Positions 47,479-59,592 of a stretch of 64,000 nucleotides of DNA are shown piece by piece. Positions within the stretch are counted from its first letter, which is position 1; every line of letters starts with the position of its first letter. Below the pieces are notes generated by a model that worked only from the letters and a program-made list of their open reading frames with translations, made no database searches and had not been told where the DNA came from. The position numbers were made by a program, and so were the translations under genes. Source of the stretch: Fasciolopsis buskii (lineage: Eukaryota > Platyhelminthes > Trematoda > Plagiorchiida > Fasciolidae); NCBI GenBank assembly GCA_008360955.1, contig LUCM01005822.1:171053-235052 (forward strand). The letters run 5' to 3'.

Positions 47479-47790
47479 CCGGCGGTGGCCAGGCGGACAA
47501 GGTCGTGACATTTGGACGTGGGTTCCAGTCTTCCCACCGCCGGTCAACTTCCTTCTTGGCAGTCCTCTATCGGCCGCGGTCCCTTTCCTGATAAATGATG
47601 TACATTGTCATTTAATTAGTAAAAGAAAATGTGTCGAAACAGTGCTGGGTCACGTCGGGCCGCTGGATATGCTCTGTTGCTGATTTCTAACAAGGACGGG
47701 ATAGGTGTGTAGTGCGTTCATGGTTTCTTCTTGATGAGCCGGACATTAAAATCATATGATAAGTAGTTTCAACAAGTGAAACCACAGTAG
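47479..47790 (+). mobile_element. tRNA-derived SINE, copy 2
   Basis: The head (47479-47543) has CCGGCGGTGG paired perfectly with CCACCGCCGG as an acceptor-like stem, an A-box-like GTGGCCAGGCGGACAAGG and a B-box-like GGTTCCAGTC, so it closely resembles a tRNA of the Ser/Leu type without its variable arm. A linker of about 110 bp follows. The tail 47658-47760 matches the tail of the 12-kb SINE, and the element ends near GTTTCAACAAGTGAAA. It is an element of the same family, not a tRNA gene, since the tail is shared and the head lacks normal D, anticodon and T stems. Confidence 0.68.
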
Positions 47791-47835
47791 TCTTTTTGAA
47801 ATGACAATTGCAGACAGTGATTCCTCAGTAATGCA

Positions 47836-48099
47836 GTGTCCCGAGAAGTAAATGTTCTGAAACAGCCTCTAGCTCATTTTGATCACGTAAGACAAAGAAT
47901 GTTGACTGAATTTTATGCAACGAATTGTGTTGACGATAAACTGGAATGTATCTCATCAGTCGAATTCGCACGCAAAGTACTTCATGCCGAAGATATCTAT
48001 GATAATGACCTTATTAGAACAGTGTGGTATGAAAACAAACTACAAATTCTGCATGAAATACAACACAGTGATTCATACGACATGCTCCCGAAGCTGTAG
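47836..48099 (+). CDS. Candidate exon or orphan open frame, unknown
   Basis: This 87-codon frame directly follows TAATGCAG and reads SREVNVLKQPLAHFDHVRQR and later LIRTVWYENKLQILHEI. It ends at a stop next to a possible GTAGGC donor. The amino-acid mix looks plausible but matches no family I know. It starts only about 50 bp after the SINE tail. It could be a chance frame. Confidence 0.18.
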   Translation: MSREVNVLKQPLAHFDHVRQRMLTEFYATNCVDDKLECISSVEFARKVLHAEDIYDNDLIRTVWYENKLQILHEIQHSDSYDMLPKL

Positions 48100-48867
48100 G
48101 CAAATCAATAAAGGAATGATAAAAGTTAATGTATGCCCATTTCTGAACATTACATCAGGCACGGGTGACACTTAGACCGGAATGATTTTCGTCTGGTCTT
48201 GTCAAAATTAGTTCGCAAATGCCGGGACTTGAAAACCTCATTTAGGTTTTAACTGATGATAATACTTGAAGGGTTACTGCAGTGCATCAGAAAATACTTA
48301 ATAGATAGATTCAACTCAATAGGGGGATGGAAACTGCTAGACTAAATAGGCTCGGTTTAGAGTGCTGGACTGCGTACCCACACGGAATTCTTCTGCGCTT
48401 TAGGAATAAGGGGGATTGACAGAAACCGCGAAGATAAAACAAAACAATTTCACTCCACTAGAAACTTCAGAACACTTCTCTGTCAAATTGTTTCTGATCA
48501 GGTACAGTATACGAAGAGATCCGAAACAGATTGATCGTGCACCAGCTTCAAGAGGGTCGGCTATTTGGAAATGCAGATGCCCACAGGAGCACATTTACCA
48601 AATTGTCTGGTTCGAAATTTCAGAAATATTTGACCTAATTGGTTTAATTAGATTTGTACAATAACCGTTTGTAACTTGGAGTTTAAGTGGAGTCTTTGAT
48701 CTGTCTACTCCTGTTGATCAGGAAATGGCTAAGTGAAATTGGGCCACTTATTGAGAAGTCGTCACTAATTTGGCATACTGGTTTTGCTGACAGATATTAC
48801 CTATCACCTTAAAGTCCGATCTGGAATAAGCAGTGATCTTCGCCAAAGTTATGCTGTATTATTCTGA
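48100..48867. other. Anonymous sequence between candidate exons
   Basis: A frame at 48416-48664 on plus (82 codons) contains a GTACAG donor-like site at about 48501. No other support. Confidence 0.3.
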
Positions 48868-49600
48868 AAATCAAACGGTCTTGAGATTGATCCGGAGTGC
48901 TGGTTGATGCATGTAGCCTCACGACTTACTCCGACAAGATGCTGTTTGCAATTATTCGGATCCTGTGTACCTGGTTGTGTGGACAAACGTTTAAAGAATT
49001 TTCAGTAAGTCGGGCATTTTATCTGAAGACTATTGTTAGGGTGTGACATAGCCAGGCAAACAATGGCTATCACGAGTCAAAATGTGGTCCGAGTACTCCT
49101 GCATGCACAGAATTATGGACATTCATTTACTGTTACCTGCCATGTCTGTGATAAATCTGAATTCAGTGCTGTGCAGGCAAAGAAAGGCAACAAGTAAGTT
49201 CGTGCTCTTTTTATGATAAATGCTTGCTCTGATTAGCACCTGTCCATAGTATCGACAACTCTTGATGGGGCTTTCCCCACTACCGGTTCAATCAGTTATT
49301 GGCAGAAAATGGTCCTCTGATGTGACTTTCCGAAAGGCTAACTTTTGTGCCAAATTGCCATAAATGAGCACGGCGCCCGCTAAATTTAAATTTCTAATTG
49401 AAGCGAGAAAATATCAATAAAACTATTCGTTAGCTTCTGGAGTCTTCTTGTCGAAGAACAAGCATCAGTGTTTCAGTCGACTGCTTCGGACAAGCACAGA
49501 ATCGTTAAGCCGAACTATGCAGAGTGGACAATGGAAGCAGTCATACAATGCAACCTTGACTGTCGTGCCCAAGGTGGTGTTTGGATCAGCACTATCAAGG
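48868..49600 (+). CDS. Candidate exon cluster of an unknown gene
   Basis: Three segments: 48868-49004 (LEIDPECWLMHVASRL, ending at a perfect GTAAGT), 49040 or 49056-49193 (MAITSQNVVRVLLHAQ, FTVTCHVCDKSEFSAV, ending at a perfect GTAAGT), and 49434-49600 (FWSLLVEEQASVFQSTASD, AVIQCNLDCRAQGGVWI, ending at GTATCT). The second and third join in phase 2 with an intron of 240 bp and acceptor ATTCGTTAG. The first and second join in phase only if the acceptor at 49055 (TAGCCAG) is used, giving a 51-bp intron. The middle segment has a Cys-x2-Cys pair but too little context for a zinc domain. No family is recognised; the start and end of the gene are unknown. Confidence 0.28.
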
Positions 49601-51392
49601 GTATCTGAAACTGGATCGCTGAACAAGAAGTCGGGGGAAGGAAACTGAATTTTAATCTGGGCTGCGGATTTGACGTAATAATTGCACATTTCCGATACAA
49701 AGTAAAGTTTCTTTCGTAAGTGATGAACAGTTAAAGCTAGCAAAATATTTTGCTCCATTTGATATGACAGATAAAGATGAGATGCGAATATGCAGTAAAC
49801 ATTTTGATTTAAAATAAGCAGGTGATTTCTCTGTCCCTCAGTTTATACTTCCACCAGGCGAATCTATCGAACAGCGATTACTAACGATTTCGTGCAAAGT
49901 GCTTGCATCAGAAGGGCAAAGCTTAGGGGTTTTCTCATTTCGAAAACGAAGGATTTGCCTGATTAAGGGATATTCCAGGGAACCGCTATTATACAATAGT
50001 CCTGTTTGGGATCTATAACTGAGTTGCTTAATCGAATGGTCTGATGTACAAATCAACTGGAGTGATAATGCAATGCGGGAACTTGACCGAAGCATCTGAC
50101 AAAAATCAAACGCTTTACGCATCCAAAGTAGCAAGTGGTGCTGCAATAGTTAGCATAGATGCTGAACCGGCTTAGACATAAAAGTGTGAACAGACATCGC
50201 TCTTAAGAAAAACCCTAATTAGTCTATTCATACTTCGAGAGAGTACGGTTTTTACCTTCAAACTACTTGTCTACATTTGCCCATTGGCTTAAATCTTATA
50301 GGGGTTAAACAACTCGCAAGTCAGCGTGCAAGCTCGTTCTTATAGGTAATGTAAGCCACACAGAGTGCTGGATAGAACAGTTCAAAAGCATTTCAGATAA
50401 TCATTTCGGCAGTTTACTGTCCATCTGAGTCTACAAATGAGACAGCTTGATAAGTTATGTAACAATTTCAGACGAAGGTTCCACATTGTCCCACGGTTTC
50501 CTTCTTAAAAGCTGTTGCGAGCTTCTGGCAACAGATTATGCAAAATTCCATTGGTCTTTCTGAAGGAAATAGGAAGTTCACAAAATGGCATGAACCATTG
50601 CTTCCACCGTTTTATAAGAAAAGTGATAGGTCATTTCTGTGGGACCCATAAAATTATTTTGTTAAGTAGTATCTCCAAAATGCATATGAGGATCAAGCAA
50701 AATTTTGACCCAGTCGAAGCTGCAAAGACAAAACATTTCTTCCTGGCGATCTTTGTATTCTTGACTTGAAAACGGCACCGGATTCCGTTGAATAGGCAGT
50801 TCCGAGTTTTATCTTTCACTGCATAACGTATCGAACAAATTTGTTATCGTTGTATCTCTTCAGCGGTAGTCAGGTTCGTATTTACCGTGATCTTCCATAG
50901 GAGGCTACCGTCCGAAGTACTTGTCATCTGATTTATTCCATATTCACCCTTGACCTTGATTTCCCAATTTAGAAGATGATTACGGAACTAGCTTCATTCG
51001 AATGGCATCGTTGCAGTTTGCTCAAATAATAAGCTGTTTGAATTGGTATGCACGGACAATTTTGTGCCGATAAGTAGAGATCCGTTTAAGTTGTTCATAC
51101 TGCTCCAGTATTATGACAACGTCGTATTTAATTATTGGATACATTCTGAGAACACGAAATGTAGAAACCGGCTAGCGAATTAATATGCCCCAAAGCTGAA
51201 GCTTTATTTTGCATTAGATGTGTTGGACGATGCAGGCATATTTGGCCATTAACTGGGATGAAGTACTTCACGGGAACCGAAAGTTGGGTCATCATTTACG
51301 AAACTTGGGCATCTGCGGTTTCGGGGTGCTAAATGGTTGTCGACCCCAGGTCGATCGTACTTTCGTATAATTTATCTTTACTTACGGCCCAG
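49601..51392. other. Anonymous sequence
   Basis: A 102-codon minus frame (50146-49838) and an 84-codon plus frame (50515-50769) lack recognisable motifs. Confidence 0.3.
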
Positions 51393-51742
51393 AAAAAAGG
51401 ATTGTTGCAGACGGAAGATATGCACGAACTGCTTATGCTTGAACATCAGTGGCCCTGCTGCATTTTTGAATGTGGCGAGGGAGTGGTAATAATAAGTTTG
51501 AGGTTAAGAAATGGTGACTGTACTCCAAGGTTCAGCATTCACAACCTATGGTATTTGAGTACACATTTATGGAGCGCCTACCTTGACATTTGCTGTTTTC
51601 GGTGGGAGGTGGTGGATGAAACATGTGTCGCGGTCGTCAGTAAGTGACATGGCCAGATGATATAATGACCTTAACCAATGGGTTGGTCCAAATAGGCCCA
51701 GTTAGACTGTGGGTTTGTGTTTCACTAGATCCCTTCAAATGA
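51393..51742 (+). CDS. Candidate two-exon 3' end of an unknown gene
   Basis: Exon 51393-51639 follows a strong acceptor (TTTATCTTTACTTACGGCCCAG) and stays open for 82 codons: LLQTEDMHELLMLEHQW, CCIFECGEGVVIISLRLR, LWSAYLDICCFRWEVV, DETCVAVV. It ends at a perfect GTAAGT donor in phase 1. After a 62-bp intron ending AATAGGCCCAG, exon 51702-51742 continues in phase as IRLWVCVSLDPFK to a TGA. It is Cys-rich (6 in 82). A single open frame of this length bounded by two strong splice sites is better than most candidates here. No family is recognised. Confidence 0.35.
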
Positions 51743-52509
51743 CGGTTGCAAACATGTGAGGTCTCCATTTGGGCAGAAGTCAGTAGCTTGCTTGCATTCA
51801 AAATCCTTCGTCTGCCATGCGGTTTCTTCTACTTTACATCTTACTTCTTCCGTCTTACTACTCGCTCAGATTGCTATTGTGCATGCGCTTCCCTTGCCAT
51901 AACAATCAAAACCAAATACACATCATAGTTTGATCATTGTTAGCTAAAGAAGATGATTCAAAATAATTGGAGTTTTTTTACCTTGCTCAGCAGTTTGATT
52001 GCGTTAAACTGTATCACTATAACTGCTGACGTGGTTGGCCGTTGGAAAAACATTGAATAGTGCCATGAACAAACCTAATAAGATTCACGTCCGGGTCAGA
52101 TTCCATCCGCATGCGCCGTTCAGTCGTCGTCTGCTAATTTATCGAAACATCCGTGTCACCGTTTTTGCTTCACACGCCCAACGTTCCTAGCGCACGCCTA
52201 CATCTGAGATAAGAAACGCAAAGCTTTAAAACTACCATGGCTATTGTACTTCAGGATTTATGATCAACGGGATTCATCGTAAATCAAAATACCACATTAT
52301 GACTGAAGATTTTTAATTAGCAGATTAATATTACTAGCGATGTGAATGCCTATCTTGTAGTACTGTTTCCCTTCAAACATATGGTTTATATGAATAAAAC
52401 TACGTTCTTTTTTTCATAATTTTACTTTAAGTTTAGAAAAGCTTTGCACATCATTTTTTGCAATTGACTCACTGTGACAAGTGGCCTGCCAAATGGGGAA
52501 CTTGATCAG
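51743..52509. other. Anonymous sequence
   Basis: Nothing recognised beyond one 60-codon frame. Confidence 0.3.
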
Positions 52510-52600
52510 CGATGAGGAGCCGAACCTGTGACAATCATGCCCGAAGGCCACTATCTTACCCACTTGAATACAATCGGCTCCCCGCCTGATAGCCTTTATA
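52510..52600 (-). mobile_element. tRNA-derived SINE head, reverse strand
   Basis: Read on minus, an A-box-like TTCAAGTGGGTAAG (52568-52555) is followed 29 bases later by a B-box-like GGTTCGGCTCC (52526-52516), the order and spacing of a tRNA-type Pol III promoter. GGGGAGCCGA precedes the A-box and TCGGCTCC lies inside the B-box, so acceptor-like complementarity is also present. It differs from the heads at 12.0 and 47.5 kb and is followed by no matching tail, so it may be another SINE family or a tRNA pseudogene. Confidence 0.5.
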
Positions 52601-55600
52601 AGATGAGATCCTCTAAAGGTATCCCTGAGTGTTCATATTCCAGGTTCGCAAAACAATATGACCTTCAAAAAGCATCAGTTTATAAATTAAGTTCTACATT
52701 TAGTTTCTGACGAAACAATTAATTAAAAGCATACCTCATTGTTTTATCTCTTTATCGACCGACTGTATCCTAATCGACTCAAAAAGCTATGATCTCTTCA
52801 GACACCCAGACAATAGTCACCATTAACCATGTGACCGTTTGATTCGGTAATTTCGGGGATATTCGTCTGTAAACAAGTTGTTGGTAAATTTTCTTGGCAT
52901 GCATTGCGTGCACTCTCTCTGTTGAGTCGATCAGCGTTACTTGTATCCGGTCCAGTCTGGCATGCTGGCATCGGCCATCCTTGCAATCGGTCGTGGATTT
53001 AACATAATAAATGTTAGAATACTACGACCAAGTATGAACTGGCCACTTTTCTCAGCCGCTCTGTCCCGTGTACTTCAACACAGAATGTGACCTACTAGGT
53101 CGACGAAAAACAGAGATCGGAGTGCAAAAAACAATGTTTGTCTGAGGCATCCTTTCTTCGGCTGATCAGTTAAGACACCGTTAAAAAGTGCTATTTACGA
53201 TTTGATTGTGTGCGTGTGATTTTTCATTATTGGAATGTGCATCACTATTTGATATGTTTAGTGATTTAGGTCGAATATCATCACCGTGGTTCAGGCTATC
53301 ACGTCCATCTGCATCCGTGGGGTAAACACCATCCTGTCCGTTTGTTTAAATCGGCTTGACTTTTTGTTTTTCGACAGCGCTGCACCCACAATTTGGAAAT
53401 CCACCTTGAAAAGTGATTATTTTAGATTTTCCCCACGGAAACGTAAACCTATTTTGATTGCGCTGAAACTTAGTCAAGGTAATGGGGATAAACTTCGCAG
53501 GTTAGAACCAGCTGACGACCTACTATAATCAGTTGTCCTTTGGTACTGTAGCAAAACGAATGGACGGCCTTTCACATTCAAATCTCCCCACTGTTTGTTT
53601 GCCATCTCAGCATTTCGTGCACCTGCAATATCTCGTGAGTATTAGAACACAAGAAATTCGATGAGTAGTGGGAGCGTTCACAAGAACTAAATGAAGTTCC
53701 CCACAGACAACAGGCAATTAGGTTTTGAGCAGACAAAATTCGTTTTGTGAAAACGTTTTCTTTTTTCCCGGCTAAGTAGGACTGAAAAGAAACTAAGATT
53801 TTTCCCGTGAATTTCGATTCAAGGTTAATCAATTTCTGACGGTTTCATGGTAAATCAAGTTAGATTACTCTTTATTGGACTGTCATTCTTTTTGTCTCAG
53901 CAAAATTATCCATTCTCGGAAGGATAATTGAAATGTATTTCTGTTTCCTAATGGTAGAACGACCTTTCTGCAGTATTTTTAAAATGCACGCTTCTCTCAT
54001 ACTAGTCTTATTTATTCGTATTTCGGGCAGAACCAAATGCTTACAACTCATAACTAACGATTAAACTACACTTACTTAGTTTCTACGGATTTTGCCAGAG
54101 GAATGTTTGAAGTATTGAGATCGTGGAAGAACATATACTTAGGTCTTCCAAACAGTTCGGATTTATGGAACTGGTATTCCTATTGCTGATGACGTCAGAG
54201 TTACTTTGCCACCGTCATCCTATAAACTGCATGAATATCAAGAAAAAGCACATTTCTCGGAGCATGAATTGTTTTCGAGTTAGCCAGCCGACATTTTCCC
54301 AGAGTGGCAATAACCACAAAACCAATCGTGTGCATCCGGAGAAATCTTGAAGCTAGGTACTCCAACACAAAGCTGCTCAGAGCAAGAGACCAGAACGGGC
54401 CTCAAGGAGGGCCATTCTGAGGGAGACTCGGTTTTGGTTCAATCAGTTTGTACAGCGATTACTCTTGCACTAATTTAGTCTTGTTTCGGCTGATAACCAG
54501 CAGAGACAAACGACTCTCGACGAATTGCTGAGTGACTCAGAAAATAAGCCCGACAACCGTGCAGACCCATTTTGATCCAAAAAGAAATCTAGTGCCAGTG
54601 AAACATCTACTTAAGACTCGGGCGGATACTGAGAACTAAGTTACGGGATGCACTCGCTGTTCAACGTTAATCGGTTGATATCTGGCGATTGGATTGACCT
54701 CAAAAAGGATTCACGCGGGTTTTCGACTGCGTTACGGTCCACCTCAATTCTATACTACTGAAATGAACAAAGTCCAATAAATGACCAACTTTAACGGATT
54801 TTTAGCAATCCCAGTTCTAATTTCTTAGCACCCTCTGAAAAGTCTTTATGTGGGGTACAGAAAAACACACCCATATTTACAACTCTTGACTAAACACCAT
54901 TTAAATGGCAAAAGGTCACCAATTACCGATAGATAATGAAAAAAAATGATGTTAAAAATAAGTTGCAATCATTAAATCTTATGGTAACAAACTAAAGCTA
55001 CTTGGTAGTCGTTGCGAAACCTGATACCTCGCACACATTTGTTTATCAGCATCAAGTCATTTGAAGAACATATTGCACAAAAATGCTAACTACGGTGCTC
55101 AATTTTCGTACCACACATTTCATTCCGTAGTCACATTCCTTCGGTGAATCGGAAAATAAAGTGACCATCGATCAGAAGTGAAGGATGCATCTATTTTGTG
55201 CACTAACTTTGATCCGTAGAAAGAAGATCGTACGCACATCGAAATATAAACTGAATGGAAACTAATATAGAGGAATTTGTACAATTCACACGCGAAGGAT
55301 TTTTGATCGATTTTTGGGACCAGAATCCACATGGATTGAGGTAATAAACGCGAAGAACGTTGAATTTGGGAAGTGACGAGGAAATCTGGAAATAACCACA
55401 ACAAACAAGTACCAATATCAAATGGACAGGTTGCCTGAGCTGATAACGACCGGAATAAAAAAAGTTTAATTAGTGTTTTATCTTCAACAAGATTTAAGAA
55501 CAAAAACAAATTTATGATTAAAAATTACAAACCAAGACGCGACAAAAGTCTATGCCTTTAAAATCACCAATATAATCTTCAAATGATATTCAAACTAGTC

Positions 55601-58600
55601 CGAGTTTGACTGATCCCGACGGGGGACTTCAATGATCCTTTCCCGAGCGAACGCGATTTACATATTCAGAGAAATTCATTGTTTTGGCCGTGTTTATAAT
55701 CGTGTTCATTACCCGTTTCATAAACTAGCCGAATGAATGCCAATATGTCATCTTGTTTTTTCGCAGCTGTCAGCTGCCTTTTTCGGCTGAACTCCCAATG
55801 TTGTCGAACAGGTTTGATAGCCCACTTAAACTGGAAAGAAATCTTCGGACATTTTCACCTAAAACACTCTGGATACTCAACGAGGTATCCTAAATTTCTG
55901 GAACATTATACTAGGCAGAGAAGGACAACTTTGTACACCATTATCTTAATCAACGTGGGAGTTCATGGTTGTGCCACAAATGCCATTTTGACAAAACCCG
56001 CTTCCCGACATCCCTTACAGTTCTAATGAAGTTGGAAGTTGCTGGTTGTTGCTTCAGCCTTAAGATAATGTATATAACAGGTGAAAGTAAAATTATTTAT
56101 GGTTACAACCAAACGGCGCAACAAAACCAGAGCAAACGTTTGACAGCGAAATAAATGGACCCGGAATACACGATGAAAACTAGTTTATCAGTCGTTGGAA
56201 ATGCCTATTTGTTATTCATTTGGCTGAGCGAAATCAAAACGAATAATAGCAATACGCACGAAAATGACCATTCGAATAACATTACCTAACTGCAAACGCC
56301 AATGAGGACGAGGACTAAGACGACATCTAAGAGAACGAATAAAAAATGTGTGAAATCGATAACAGTTGTGCGAAATAAAACCTAGTTCTTTATCTCGACT
56401 GGCAGAGAAAAGTGATTACAAATGCATTCGATTTATTTGTTCGTACTGCTAGCTGATCTTTGAAGGGTAAGTGGGATACTGCCTTTCACTTAAGTCTTGC
56501 GGGTTTTGATATAATCACATGAAACAAAAAAACACAGGTATGAGGTTTTGCTTTTTCTCGACAAAAAGATTCGTACAGGTAACCAACCAGACAGAATCGA
56601 TTCACTCTTAGTAAGCTTTGTTCCAGACGACCAATGGGGTGATGTTCCGGCCACCATTGTATACTACTTTAGTATCCCAGTTTGTTCCCAGTGTGATTTT
56701 GTGTGCACGAGCAAACTACCAGTTCGTGGACTACATTTGCAGGCTGTTTTAATTAGCAAAACTGGTGAGCAATTTACGATGTGACATCTAAGGGGGAAAC
56801 GTAAAATGCCATTCAGATTTATAATTAATCACGCGGAGAAATCAGAGTGCAGCTCAAATAAGCGCCAAATCTGAGTAGTTTGGCATCCTGCATGTAAAGG
56901 AAAATCACATCTGGAGCTTTATTAACAAATAACACCTTAAACATTTTATTTTTCTTGTTGAGAAAGTTTGAAATTGGAAGAGAGGCAAATAGAATATTTT
57001 AACTTATGTCAGTAGGAAACAGAAAAGAGACACTAGTTCTTCACTGATATATTCAATCACCTTCCTATTAGTTTATGCAGCCTTTCTCTAGCAACGTGTA
57101 ACCTGATGAGAAGAGTAGCGGCCAATGAGGCTAGCTGTACTGCTCAAAATCGAACAATGACGATGAGAATGTTCGTAATGAATTTGTGGAACAGTGACAT
57201 GTGGCACAAAAATGGACACATTCAGTGAACGCGTATTAATTGGAACTTTATCCGCCTCATAAAAACTAACCAGTAGGGCTCACCCGATGAGCCAGAATAA
57301 AGTAAAACCTCAGCTTGTTGCTCGTCATAAATTGCTTTGGGGAAGCAATCTGTATATGGTCGTTTGCCACAGTTTTGCCAAACCACGGTTAACATAAAGC
57401 AAAGTATGTTTTCACACCGCGGTATGGTTCAGAACTATTGAGTAAAATACTCCAGAATGACTGTGTGGAACCCGGAATTGATGTTTATTTATGGTGGAGA
57501 TGATTTTCTGATCCCCTCGTAGGTTACCGGCATCAGGAGTTTGGGCCTTGATGTGCCATACGGTTGATGATTAAAGGTCAGGTGAACAATGTAGCAGTTA
57601 TATGGGTACAATTACACCATTTAGGAATATGAACGTTGTGGATGGAAGACAGACTACTGTCATCCGGTATGCAACCATTGATGCCTCAAAATGCTACTCG
57701 ATTACGTTGCCGAAAAGACATTCGAAAAAATCGAGTTGCAGAATACAGTCCCAAATATGAACGGGCAAAGAGAATGGGGAATATATGCTGCACAAGTCAT
57801 TAGCATTGCATTGTGATGCTAGTCAAAGTTGGCTATTAATTTAAGCGAGTGAGACAATCATCACTTTCTTGAGACAGGAGATTATGGATAAATCTTAGTA
57901 GATCATCTGTCTGGAGACGATAAAGCCTGCCTACCACTGGATATTCGGAATGATCACAATTAGCGAGCATTTTCGCGTTAAATTTGATTTTAAACTAATT
58001 TAGTTCTCATTCAGTTTCATCATTTAGATTTCCACACTGCCGTGGAAAATTAGATCTAACAAGTGTGCACTATATTAAATAAACTGTTCATAAAATATCT
58101 ACAGAGCACCGAAAATTGGTGTATTAGTGCCAATGACCAGTTTATGATGGCACCTGAACACCAGTTTTCAGGTCTGGTAAGAACACGGAAGAAACATTTT
58201 TGGGTTAAGAAAAACCAAAATGTGAAAAGGAAAATGAATAACGTCCAACTCTTTAGACTAAAAATATAATTGACAGTGACCTTGGCGAAAGTCCTCTGAC
58301 AATTATGACTAATTTTAATATTTGCAAGGAAGACTGATCTACGCCATAAAAAAGGTGCGAAAAATATGGCCAGTAAAATTGATGTTAGACTTTTGTACTG
58401 AAACCAGAAGACCACTGAGGCCGGCTAATAGCCCTGAGTCGCACTAATGACCAAGAATGATCACCTAAAGGACTTGGGCTTAAGACATATGAGCTACAAG
58501 AAATTAGAATAGTACCTTGAACTGCGGTAAAAAGTCGTTAAAATGCGAAAACGGTGATAAAGCGCCGGAAAAAAATTTGGTTTCCCAACTGTTTTCATTC

Positions 58601-58924
58601 ATTTTCTCGCCTATAAAAAATCGGATTTTTGCAGTTGGTCATTCTGTATTTGTGTATAGTTGAAGTACATGCTCGGAGCTTTGATTACCGAATGCCTATC
58701 TGGTAGACTTCTTAGGCAAACATTCCTTGCCTGATCCTATTTATTCTAAAAAAATAGCTATACTTGGTGCCCTCCGTATTTTAACACGACATACGGTTCG
58801 CTTCACTGAACTTATCCCGAAAACGGCAATTGAGGGAAATCGTCTAAACATCAAACTAATAAGTCCAGTGTTCGTTAAGCATCTATTTTTCTTTCTTTTA
58901 TCTACTTATATCAGTTAACTCCCT
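52601..58924. other. Anonymous AT-rich region
   Basis: The longest frames are 55509-55120 on minus (129 codons, MFLFLNLVEDKTL) and 58415-58056 on minus (119 codons, Phe-rich). Neither has a recognisable domain or good splice context. A plus frame at 56548-56784 (78 codons, MLFLDKKIRTGNQPDR) is likewise unassigned. No complete repeat was recognised. Confidence 0.35.
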
Positions 58925-59150
58925 GTGGTCCATTTAGCATCGTTACTAACCAAAAAGATAACGTCTTTTTAACCGTCCAGTGTCAACCTAATCGTAATAT
59001 GCTCTGATTATTCCTCAATGAGTTTTTTTTGCATTTTTACAAGGTGATGAGTGTAAGGTTTTTCCTATTTTACTTTTTGCTGTCACTTTTTTTGGACTGA
59101 AATATGACATTAGTTTTTGTTCGCGAAAGTCTGAACAACAAAAATAATGC
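58925..59150 (+). mobile_element. LINE 3' end, copy 2 (5'-truncated)
   Basis: VHLASLLTKKITSF and PSSVNL (58929-58990, with one stop) correspond to LAHILTSRDRVLAEF and LTNL of copy 1. From 58996 the 3' UTR follows: TGCTCTGATTATTCCTC, TTTTTACAAGGTGATGAGTG, ACTGAAATATGACATT and CGCGAAAGTCTGAACAAC. The match to copy 1 ends at about 59150. Upstream, 58800-58870 (FTELIPKTAIEGNRL) may be a more eroded part of the C-terminus. This is a typical 5'-truncated LINE insertion. Confidence 0.7.
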
Positions 59151-59592
59151 TTACCTCAGCATTTTGCTCCAAAATCCATCAGGATACTTCGCTATGTTCA
59201 TTTCCAATTGCGGCATCTTTTCGGATCTGAGAGTTTCGGCACTTCCGCGGTCTAGGTTTCTATAACTCGTTCGTTTCACAAAGCGTCTTACTAGTCTTCT
59301 ACCATACTTTAATTAATTTTAATTCTCTTCATGAGGATCTTTAGAAATTCAAAAGTTTACTCGCTTTCTTTACTATTTCGTAACGAATCAACCTCCTGAG
59401 AAATTTTCGTGTGCTGTTCACCGATCGCTTCGATTCAGTGTTCTGGTCACATCCGTGCTGTTTCTAAACACACTGTGATTTTAATCTTATTAAATTTCTG
59501 TATCCCTGGTGCGCCACATTCAGTGCTGAAAACCGGGTTTAATATATTAAAAATTTGATAATGCAGTATAGTACAGTATATTACCATACAAT

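Noticed and set aside
47479..47545. Functional tRNA gene
   Set aside because: Good A/B boxes and acceptor-like stem, but no proper D, anticodon and T stems, and the downstream tail is shared with another locus, so it is a SINE head.
14919..48099. Similarity of FDNDLMDSV in the inverted-repeat spacer to YDNDLIRTV in the open frame at 47.8 kb
   Set aside because: Only about 11 identical nucleotides (GATAATGACCT) with no extension on either side; best explained by chance.
55120..55509. 129-codon minus-strand open frame
   Set aside because: No motif, and a second overlapping frame is open too, consistent with low stop density in a local composition patch.
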